Origin: TWA4 sp045121095
GTDB lineage: Bacteria > Bacillota > Clostridia > Lachnospirales > Lachnospiraceae
Length of the DNA: 18,370 nt
Reading direction: 5' to 3'
Assembly: GCA_045121095.1 (NCBI GenBank)
Contig: JBGVFN010000014.1
Span: forward strand, 1-18,370
In this document: positions 1 through 5,839 of the stretch, piece after piece
How the letters are laid out: the number at the start of each line of letters is the position of its first letter
Position numbering within the stretch: the first letter of the stretch is position 1
Made by a program: the position numbers and the translations under genes
The notes under the pieces: generated by a model
What the model saw: the letters and a program-made list of their open reading frames with translations, nothing else
Databases searched by the model: none
What the model was told of the DNA's origin: nothing

Positions 1-60
1 ACTTAAGTGCTTTATGCGCTTAACCCTCTGAGTGCAGCCTGTATCGGCAGAAAGGAATTC

Positions 61-100
61 TTTCTTTCCTAAAGAAAGAAAACGGACGGGAACCGTCCGT
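61..100. repeat. Two adjacent inverted repeats, possible terminator
   Basis: TTTCTTT near 61-67 pairs with AAAGAAA just downstream, and ACGGACGG pairs with CCGTCCGT (about 82-100) around a GAA loop. Read on the minus strand the second hairpin is followed by TTTTCTTTCTTT, so it looks more like a minus-strand terminator. No minus gene is visible immediately to its right, and no gene is recognised in bases 1-128. Confidence 0.4.
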
Positions 101-128
101 CTTAAGAAGCACATTTGTTTTAGCAGAT

Positions 129-650
129 GTGAGTGTTCACCCTTATTCGGTTAGAGAAGATATCCTGCAATTATATCGCCGGTATCAAAAGTTCACTTTA
201 TCCTGGTTCAGTTCCATCGAAAAATACCATGGTTATCCTGGTGAAACTTATAGTAGATATATAGAATTTATTTCATATGGATTACTGGAAGAGAATAATG
301 AAGAGTTGATTGAGATTATGCATGAAGTATATGATGTTAATGAAGATGAACTTCAGATTAGATCCGATATTGAAAATTGGTATCCAATTTTTCGATTTCC
401 CAATGGGGATTATTTTTGTCTGGATGGCAGGAGTGGGAAAATTGTTTTCTTCGACCATGAAGTTTATGAATATGGAGATGCCTCTGAGAGTTTGCACGGT
501 TTAATCATTGCGGAATCCGTAAATGATTTGTTTGAGAAATGGAGCCGGTGTTTCTTTGTGGATATTTATGATTGGACCGTGGGAGTGAGTGAAAAAGGAA
601 TCGATTTGTCTATGCCGGTCTACCAGAAATTTATGAAAGAATGGGAATGA
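129..650 (+). CDS. SUKH (SMI1/KNR4)-like protein, possible orphan immunity protein
   Basis: The product is 173 residues and soluble, with no signal peptide or membrane segment. The stretch from about residue 86 (PIFRFPNGDYFCLD) through FFDHE (107-111) to the helical ESVNDLFEKWSR resembles the central and C-terminal part of SUKH proteins. Many members of that family neutralise polymorphic or contact-dependent toxins by binding them. The start is a GTG without a clear ribosome binding site, and the frame is open upstream to about position 24, so the true start or N-terminus may be damaged. No toxin gene is adjacent in the window, hence 'orphan'. It converges on the J-domain operon across a shared terminator. 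Family assignment is by pattern only; a plain hypothetical protein is the alternative. Confidence 0.55.
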   Translation: MSVHPYSVREDILQLYRRYQKFTLSWFSSIEKYHGYPGETYSRYIEFISYGLLEENNEELIEIMHEVYDVNEDELQIRSDIENWYPIFRFPNGDYFCLDGRSGKIVFFDHEVYEYGDASESLHGLIIAESVNDLFEKWSRCFFVDIYDWTVGVSEKGIDLSMPVYQKFMKEWE

Positions 651-666
651 AGAAGATTGACTGGAC

Positions 667-715
667 AAAAAGCCCCCCTTAAAACTTTGGCAAGTAGATA
701 GGGTGGCTTTTCTAT
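667..715. terminator. Bidirectional terminator between convergent genes
   Basis: AAAAGCCCCCCT (left arm) pairs with AGGGTGGCTTTT (700-711) with one mismatch. The stem is preceded by A5 and followed by a T-rich run, so it can end both the SUKH-like gene (+) and the J-domain operon (-). Confidence 0.6.
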
Positions 716-762
716 ATTTACTCTTTATCTGGTCAACTCCTTGTGGGCAGTTGTCTCTTTAT

Positions 763-1581
763 TTAACACATGAACCCATATCCGCAGCAGCAGTTGCACA
801 GCAGGTTCAGCATAATCATATCCATACACCATTTACTCATGTTATTGCTGCTGGTTCGGCCATAATTGCCGCCCATGTTGTTATACCACTGGCCGCCGTT
901 CTGCAGCTGATCCAGCAGTGCTTTATACTGATAATTGGAAGGTTCCATGGATACGGCCTGTTTTGCATGCTCCATGGCTGTGATATTGTTGCCCAGACCC
1001 CGGTTGGCGTGGGCACTTAGATAATACCAGTGTGCAGGGCGGTCGCTCATGCCGTTGAGTACATTGAGGGCCTCTTCATAATGGCCGCTGTTAATGTAAT
1101 TGGCTGCTGCCTGCAGATGAGAGTTTGTGGCACTGTTGGAGGAATAATTTCCCTGACTGGAGCCGGCGCGGTTTTGCTGGTTACCGTATCCACCATAGCC
1201 GCCATAGCCTCCGAAACCGCCAAATCTGCCGAAACCACCGAACCAGTCATCGTAGTCGGTCTGATTCTGACCGCCATACTGGCCATTGCCGGATTGGCCA
1301 TTTCCATACTGGCCCTGATTGCCGTATCCGCCATAACCACGGCTGCTGCCGGGTCCGTAATTGCCGCCGTAGGATGAGCGGCCTCCATGTTCTTTTTCGT
1401 CCATGATCTGTTCATAAGCCTGCTGGACATCCTTGAACTTTTCTTCTGCTTCTGCGGCGTTGGGGTTGTTGATGTTGGCATCGGGATGGTATTTACGGCT
1501 GAGTTTTCGATAAGCCTTTTTTATTTCATCTGTGGTTGCATCCCTGGATACACCAAGTACCTCATAAGGATCTGTATACAT
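763..1581 (-). CDS. J-domain protein with Gly/Asn/Gln-rich linker and TPR-like C-terminus
   Basis: The product is 272 residues. Residues 1-65 are a J domain with the HPD motif at 32-34, which in this family stimulates DnaK ATPase. Residues about 66-150 are a low-complexity G/Y/N/Q-rich linker. Residues about 155-230 read as TPR-like helices (YINSGHYEEALNVLNGM, then AMEHAKQAVSMEP). The tail is cysteine-rich (LCNCCCG). It lacks the zinc-finger and substrate-binding domains of true DnaJ, so it is a specialised co-chaperone. The start is three bases after the DUF5685 stop, with AAAGGAAA as ribosome binding site inside that gene's end, implying translational coupling. It is the last gene of a three-gene minus-strand operon. 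Client and partner are unknown. Confidence 0.85.
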   Translation of the reverse strand: MYTDPYEVLGVSRDATTDEIKKAYRKLSRKYHPDANINNPNAAEAEEKFKDVQQAYEQIMDEKEHGGRSSYGGNYGPGSSRGYGGYGNQGQYGNGQSGNGQYGGQNQTDYDDWFGGFGRFGGFGGYGGYGGYGNQQNRAGSSQGNYSSNSATNSHLQAAANYINSGHYEEALNVLNGMSDRPAHWYYLSAHANRGLGNNITAMEHAKQAVSMEPSNYQYKALLDQLQNGGQWYNNMGGNYGRTSSNNMSKWCMDMIMLNLLCNCCCGYGFMC

Positions 1582-1584
1582 AGA

Positions 1585-2445
1585 TTATTTCCTTTCTTTT
1601 TCAGAACTGCGTTTATTTAAAACCAGTTCATAGCGGGTCCAGATGCCCGAATAAATAATATTGCGCAGGATTTCAGCGTCTTCGATTAAGGGAAGGCGTT
1701 CAAACTGGGTCGCACACTCTGCCATGACCATGTTCATGTAGCTCAGGCAGGTTTCATTAAATTGCTGAGAATCTTCTTTATTATATATGGAAAGCAGGGG
1801 ATTGTAATTGCCTGCTTTTTCATCTTTTTCAATATCTTCCCAGGCGTCCATCAGATAAATAAATTTGCCAAGGTAAAAACCGATGGTGCGAAGGGGCTGC
1901 GTCCATTCGTCCTGTCTGGGTGAAAATATTTCTGCGATAATATGTCCTGAAATACCGGCAACACGATCCAGATCGGTGCAGTTTTCGGCTTCCAGCTGAT
2001 GAAGCTGGCGAAGAAGCTCTTCGATTCGTTCCACCTTGCCCGGATATTTCAGCTTCAGCTTTTTGAAGCTGCGGTGGTAGAGGATGGAAAGGCTGTTGCC
2101 AGTTAATTTTTCTTTCGTATTTTTAGCATCCAGAATATTGTCTTCTGTCATATACCAGGTACAGAGCAGGTTCATGTCTGCACCGTAATCGGAAAATTTA
2201 TTGCGCAGTTCCAGATGTTTATGAATAGGGTGAGCCGGGCAGCGAACGAAAGATTCCTGCGTTTCCGGTTCATACAGACTGGTCAGCAGCATGACCAGAA
2301 ATGTAATATCATAGGAAAGACTCAGGCGGGAAGTAATCCCGTAATTTTCGTATAAGCTGCGGCACAGTCCACAGTAAAATCCCCGGTAGCGGGTGTATTC
2401 ACGGATTTTCAATTCCGGCTGATTGATATTGATATAACCAAACAT
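1585..2445 (-). CDS. DUF5685 family protein
   Basis: The product is 286 residues, largely helical, with no membrane segment. A CGLC motif lies at 25-28 and a further Cys-Pro at 70-71, perhaps a metal or redox site. A helix with spaced acids (D201, E204, D205, D209) is followed by GNYNP, which recalls the second Asp-rich motif of squalene/phytoene-synthase-fold proteins. I recognise the family as DUF5685, of unknown function. It follows the zinc-ribbon gene by about 50 bp and precedes the J-domain gene by three bases, with an AGGAGGG ribosome binding site just before the ATG. Co-transcription suggests its folding or assembly may use the J protein. Confidence is high that this is a gene and fair for the family name. 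Confidence 0.75.
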   Translation of the reverse strand: MFGYININQPELKIREYTRYRGFYCGLCRSLYENYGITSRLSLSYDITFLVMLLTSLYEPETQESFVRCPAHPIHKHLELRNKFSDYGADMNLLCTWYMTEDNILDAKNTKEKLTGNSLSILYHRSFKKLKLKYPGKVERIEELLRQLHQLEAENCTDLDRVAGISGHIIAEIFSPRQDEWTQPLRTIGFYLGKFIYLMDAWEDIEKDEKAGNYNPLLSIYNKEDSQQFNETCLSYMNMVMAECATQFERLPLIEDAEILRNIIYSGIWTRYELVLNKRSSEKERK

Positions 2446-2497
2446 AATTCCCTCCTGTCAGCAGGTGAATCGGTCAGTAAACCGAAATGAAAGTCCA

Positions 2498-2938
2498 TCA
2501 GGTGCGTTTTTTAAATTCAGTACGGCACTTGGGGCAGGTGATCATGATGGTTCCTTTTCCTTTGGGAACGCGAACCTTCTGCTTGCAGTTAGGGCATTTG
2601 AAGATTTTTTTGGTATGATCTTTCGTTGGTGTCTGCCATGCACCGCCGGAGTAATTGCGCTGACCACCGGTAGAATAAGTCTTTTTACCGCCAAATTTGG
2701 ACATTAATTTATCCTTAAAACGTAAAAATGCGTCATTTTCACGGTAACGGTCTTCATGCTTACGTGACATACAGCGGTAAATGCCGCTGAACAGCAGGAC
2801 ATAAGTCAAAAATGTCAGAGCCTGCGGAAAAATAAACATGGAAAGAACGGCGCAGATCACCGCAGCCCACATAATTACTCTGTTTAAATCGTCATTGCCG
2901 TAACGGCCATACATAAAGTTGTTGAATTTGTCTCTCAT
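2498..2938 (-). CDS. Membrane protein with C-terminal zinc ribbon
   Basis: The product is 146 residues. Two hydrophobic segments at about 18-37 and 39-56 form a membrane hairpin. A basic linker follows. The C-terminus has CPNC and, 17 residues later, CPKC, the spacing of a zinc-ribbon knuckle pair. This is the first gene of the minus-strand operon with DUF5685 and the J-domain protein. It is read from a strong promoter at 3037-3064 with a leader of about 90 nt and a GAGGTG ribosome binding site 11 nt from the ATG. Function is unknown; a membrane anchor or adaptor for the two cytosolic partners is an inference. Confidence 0.7.
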   Translation of the reverse strand: MRDKFNNFMYGRYGNDDLNRVIMWAAVICAVLSMFIFPQALTFLTYVLLFSGIYRCMSRKHEDRYRENDAFLRFKDKLMSKFGGKKTYSTGGQRNYSGGAWQTPTKDHTKKIFKCPNCKQKVRVPKGKGTIMITCPKCRTEFKKRT

Positions 2939-3036
2939 GTTAAAAATTGCACCTCATCTTTTTTTGCTACAAAATGGTATCATTGTAAAATTTCGGTCAC
3001 GGGACGAAACGGTTACAATTAGTTTACTTTTGAAAC

Positions 3037-3064
3037 ATTATAGCAAAAAGTTTTTGGGTGTCAA
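3037..3064 (-). promoter_or_regulatory. Sigma-A type promoter of the zinc-ribbon/DUF5685/J-domain operon
   Basis: On the minus strand TTGACA (3059-3064) and TATAAT (3037-3042) are separated by 16 bp. Both hexamers match consensus exactly. Transcription would start near 3030. Confidence 0.8.
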
Positions 3065-3098
3065 CAATTCCGGCCATTTACATAAAATGTTAAGAATT

Positions 3099-3115
3099 TG
3101 AACACGGAATGTTCA
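3099..3115 (-). terminator. Weak hairpin after the DUF1294 gene
   Basis: TGAACA and TGTTCA flank a 5-base loop, 32 bp past the DUF1294 stop. The following minus-strand bases (AATTCTT) are only mildly T-rich. It could instead be a protein-binding palindrome. Confidence 0.3.
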
Positions 3116-3146
3116 CAAAACAGCGGTTTTATAAGATTAGCGTGGG

Positions 3147-3422
3147 TCATACCAGCCAGATTACAAGAGCCAGCTGAGCAATTAAAATGACAGGCATAAA
3201 TACAACGAAATACCAGTGTTTTGTTTTGTGGCGGAACAGATACATGCCAGCGATGGAACCAATGGAACCGCCCGCTAAAGCAATGAGAAACAGTGTTCGC
3301 TCCGGAATCCGCCATTTGTTTTTGACAGCCTTTCGTTTGTCTGCCAGCATGGCAAAAAGACCAGCCAGATTGATACAGAGAAGATAAATCAGACCAATCG
3401 TAGTTAGAATTTCGGTAAACAT
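3147..3422 (-). CDS. DUF1294 family small membrane protein
   Basis: The product is 91 residues with three hydrophobic helices (about 5-25, 44-62 and 69-90). Between them are the family's conserved features: an ADKRKA...WRIPE stretch, GGSIGSIAGM, and RHKTKHWYF. The ATG has a good AAGGAG ribosome binding site 6 nt upstream. The gene is monocistronic and divergent from the GntR regulator. Function of the family is not established. Confidence 0.8.
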   Translation of the reverse strand: MFTEILTTIGLIYLLCINLAGLFAMLADKRKAVKNKWRIPERTLFLIALAGGSIGSIAGMYLFRHKTKHWYFVVFMPVILIAQLALVIWLV

Positions 3423-3522
3423 AAAGTGCTCCTTTATAAATGATATGAATGATTTTCAGGCATGCTTTATCCAGTGTATCATAGAATACAAGATTTTACC
3501 AGAAAAACAAGCACATGTTTCA

Positions 3523-3551
3523 TTGACAGGGAGAAAACATTGTTATATAAT
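3523..3551 (+). promoter_or_regulatory. Promoter of the gntR-mcsA-mcsB-clpC operon
   Basis: TTGACA (3523-3528), a 17-bp spacer and TATAAT (3546-3551) match consensus exactly. The leader to the regulator start is about 95 nt. Confidence 0.85.
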
Positions 3552-3572
3552 CACTATAACAATTATAACGAT
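3539..3572 (+). promoter_or_regulatory. Palindromic operator over the -10 box
   Basis: ATTGTTATA-N7-TATAACAAT (3539-3563) is a perfect 9-bp inverted repeat that covers the -10 element and the start site. The right arm is repeated directly as TATAACGAT (3564-3572). A dimeric regulator bound here would block the promoter; the adjacent GntR protein is the obvious candidate. Confidence 0.65.
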
Positions 3573-3653
3573 TAAAATTTCTGCCGCAGGGGTCACAAAA
3601 CGACAGAATTACAAATCGCAGGTTTTTATAATAACGAAATGGACGGTGAACAT

Positions 3654-4031
3654 ATGATAATTCAGTTTCACATTGATTTTAACAGTGATGAAGCGCTTTA
3701 TATTCAGCTGTGTAATGAGATTATTCGCGGCATAGCGCTGCAGCAGATCCAGGAAGGCGAGTCCCTGCCTTCTGTTCGTCAGCTGGCAGAAGTAGTTGGT
3801 ATTAATATGCATACGGTAAATAAGGCATATACAGTGCTGAAACAGGAAGGTTTTGTTAAACTGGACCGTCGTAAAGGTGCCATTATTTCTCTGGATGTGG
3901 ATAAATACCGGGCAATTCAGGAGCTTCGTGAGAATCTTAGTGTAATTTTGACACGGGCAATCTGTAAAGATGTCACCAGAGAAGAAGCACATCAGCTGGT
4001 GGATGAGGTGTTTGACAGGTATACTTTGTAA
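3654..4031 (+). CDS. GntR family regulator, YtrA-like subfamily
   Basis: From the ATG at 3654 the product is 125 residues. The N-terminal winged helix-turn-helix contains the family signature (YIQLCNEIIRGIA, then LPSVRQLAEVVGINMHTVNKAYTVLKQEGF). The short C-terminal helical tail of about 50 residues is typical of YtrA-type members, which lack a large effector domain. An in-frame ATG at 3639 exists, but GGACGGTGA lies just before 3654 and homologues usually begin near MIIQF, so I prefer 3654. YtrA-type regulators usually control ABC-transporter operons. Here the gene heads mcsA-mcsB-clpC, where CtsR is expected in related bacteria. It has no CtsR sequence features. Autoregulation through the palindrome at 3539-3563 is likely. 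Confidence 0.85.
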   Translation: MIIQFHIDFNSDEALYIQLCNEIIRGIALQQIQEGESLPSVRQLAEVVGINMHTVNKAYTVLKQEGFVKLDRRKGAIISLDVDKYRAIQELRENLSVILTRAICKDVTREEAHQLVDEVFDRYTL

Positions 4032-4042
4032 ATGGATCAGGC

Positions 4043-4083
4043 ATGATGTAAAGGTGAAAATGGACTTTTGACCTTTGTATCAT
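4043..4083 (+). promoter_or_regulatory. Long hairpin or operator between gntR and mcsA
   Basis: ATGATGTAAAGGT (4043-4055) pairs with ACCTTTGTATCAT (4071-4083) over 13 positions, two of them G-U, and AAAA/TTTT can stack inside the loop. TTGACC (4068-4073) with TAAGAT (4090-4095) 16 bp away could be an internal promoter overlapping the right arm. A second small hairpin, ATGTCTG-N6-CAGACAT, follows at about 4106-4126. There is no T-run, so simple termination is unlikely. Confidence 0.45.
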
Positions 4084-4173
4084 CAGGAATAAGATAGTAA
4101 ACGGAAATGTCTGCTGATACAGACATCATCATCAATAAAAGTCGAAGATATAAGGAAGGAAATAAGATCGTTT

Positions 4174-4797
4174 ATGCTTTGTGAAAGATGTGGGCAGAGA
4201 GAGGCGAATGTGCGCTACACCGAGATTGTAAATGGTGAAGTGACAGAGCATAATCTTTGCATGGAATGTGCCAGAACCATGGATTTTGGCGGACATAAAT
4301 ACGCAGCAGCATTATTTGACGGAGAATCCCAGCTGGGCAGACTGCTGTCCGGACTGCTTGGATTTGCCATGGACCCGGCTCAGGAAGAAGCCGGAGTCGA
4401 CAGCAGGTCCATTGTATGCCCTGTGTGTCATACTTCTTATGCAGAATTTGTAAAAGAATCCCGTTTTGGCTGCGCAGATTGTTATGAGGTTTTTGAACTG
4501 CTGATGGGAGATCATCTGAAAGCACTGCAGGGAAGCAGCATTCATTCAGGCAAACGTCCCATGAAATCCCGCGGAAAAATAAGTTCTATAAGTTCCGCAG
4601 CAGAAAAAGCAGCTGAAGGAAGCGGTGAAGGCGCATTTATAAATGCAGGAGAGCAGGTTACATTGAGTGCGGAAGAACGAATTGCCGCTTTGGAAGCACA
4701 TTTGAAAGAAGCACTGCGCGAAGAAGAATACGAAGCGGCGGCCAGATATCGTGATGCGATCCGGGCTTTAAAAGCGGAGGTGGCAGCCAATGAATAA
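4174..4797 (+). CDS. mcsA: McsA, zinc-binding activator of the McsB arginine kinase
   Basis: The product is 207 residues. Two Cys4 zinc modules are visible: CERCG with CMEC (about 3-31), and CPVCH with CADC (about 82-108). The C-terminal UVR-type coiled coil (LSAEERIAALEAHLKEALREEEYEAAARYRDAIRAL) matches the region that contacts UvrB or ClpC partners. In the known system McsA binds and activates McsB. The ATG is separated from an AAGGAAGGA ribosome binding site by about 13 nt, longer than usual, but no closer in-frame start exists and the N-terminus MLCERCG fits the family. The gene overlaps mcsB by 8 bp. The 30-residue stretch between zinc modules and UVR helix is Ser/Ala/Gly/Lys-rich and probably flexible. 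Confidence 0.92.
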   Translation: MLCERCGQREANVRYTEIVNGEVTEHNLCMECARTMDFGGHKYAAALFDGESQLGRLLSGLLGFAMDPAQEEAGVDSRSIVCPVCHTSYAEFVKESRFGCADCYEVFELLMGDHLKALQGSSIHSGKRPMKSRGKISSISSAAEKAAEGSGEGAFINAGEQVTLSAEERIAALEAHLKEALREEEYEAAARYRDAIRALKAEVAANE

Positions 4798-5812
4798 ATG
4801 GTTTGAAGTAACAGGAAAACCCCAGGGAATCGTAGTATCCAGCCGGATTCGTCTGGCGCGTAATATTGAAGGCTTTGTTTTTCCTCAGAAAATGCAGGAG
4901 GAAGAGCGGCAGCGTCTGCTGCAGGAGCTGCGCAATGGACTGGATGGATTTGACCTGGCTTATACGGATTTGAAGCAGCTGAGTCAGGATGAGAAAAAGG
5001 CGCTCAAGGAGAGACGGCTGATCAATTCAGCCATTGCCTCCCGCGATACCAGTATGGGTCTTTACAATTCCGAGGATGAATCTGTCAGCATTTTGTTAGG
5101 CGGAGATGACCATCTTCGTTTTCAATGTATGCTGCCCGGTTCTTCCCTGCACAAGGGCTGGCAGATGATGAATGACCTGGATGACCAGATCAATGAGCAG
5201 TTTGATTACGCATTCAGCGAAAAATTTGGCTATCTCACCGCATTTCCCACCAATATGGGAACGGGACTGCGGGCCAGCGTAACCCTGCACCTGCCGTTGA
5301 TCTCCCGGGAACGCAATTTTAAGCGCCTTATGGAAGAAATCGGGCGTATGGGCGTCAGTCTGAAAGGTGTTTACGGCGGTGATCCCAGCGAAAACTACGG
5401 TGGAATGTACCGGTTATCCAACCAGAAAACTCTGGGTCAGTCGGAAAAGGAAATTATCGAAAATGTAGAACGTTTCGCCATGCAGCTGGCAGGTCAGGAA
5501 CGTCAGGCAGAAAATGAGATGGTCCGGGCCAAACGGGGCGATATGGAGGACGAAATTTACAAATCCTTCGGTGTACTGCGCTATGCAAGAAAGCTTTCCC
5601 TGAAAGAAAGCATGATGTATTTATCTCAGGTACGCATGGGTATGGCAAACGGGCTCATCCGGCTGAAGAAACCGGTCAACATTCACAGCCTTATGATCTT
5701 ATCTCAGCCCGCCAGCCTGGCTCAATACGCAGGACACAGTCTGACGGAAGAAGAAAGCCGTTTTATGCGTGCCCGGTTCATCCAGGCGCATTTACCGGAA
5801 TGTGAGTTATAG
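4790..5812 (+). CDS. mcsB: McsB, protein arginine kinase
   Basis: The product is 340 residues, normal length for the ATP:guanido phosphotransferase family. McsB phosphorylates arginines on damaged proteins, marking them for ClpCP. SSRIRLARN (17-25) and PTNMGTGLRASV (153-164) are the nucleotide-site signatures, and VYGGDPSENYGGMYRLSNQ matches the later loop. The residue just before PTN is Phe152, where guanido kinases usually carry the reactive cysteine of a CPTN motif. The start overlaps the mcsA end, with a GGAGGTGG ribosome binding site inside mcsA, so the two are translationally coupled. clpC follows after 27 bp. Confidence 0.93.
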   Translation: MNKWFEVTGKPQGIVVSSRIRLARNIEGFVFPQKMQEEERQRLLQELRNGLDGFDLAYTDLKQLSQDEKKALKERRLINSAIASRDTSMGLYNSEDESVSILLGGDDHLRFQCMLPGSSLHKGWQMMNDLDDQINEQFDYAFSEKFGYLTAFPTNMGTGLRASVTLHLPLISRERNFKRLMEEIGRMGVSLKGVYGGDPSENYGGMYRLSNQKTLGQSEKEIIENVERFAMQLAGQERQAENEMVRAKRGDMEDEIYKSFGVLRYARKLSLKESMMYLSQVRMGMANGLIRLKKPVNIHSLMILSQPASLAQYAGHSLTEEESRFMRARFIQAHLPECEL

Positions 5813-5839
5813 TTAATAAAGTTTAATGGAGGAATTTGC

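Noticed and set aside
703..1406. Several open frames on the plus strand across 703-1406
   Set aside because: They are shadows of the low-complexity J-domain gene on the minus strand; none has a ribosome binding site or plausible protein.
3099..3115. SOS box (GAAC...GTTC)
   Set aside because: GAAC and GTTC are seven bases apart, whereas the SOS box needs four.
4043..4083. CtsR box between gntR and mcsA
   Set aside because: Only one AGGTCAAA half-site is present on the minus strand; the second heptad at the required spacing is missing.
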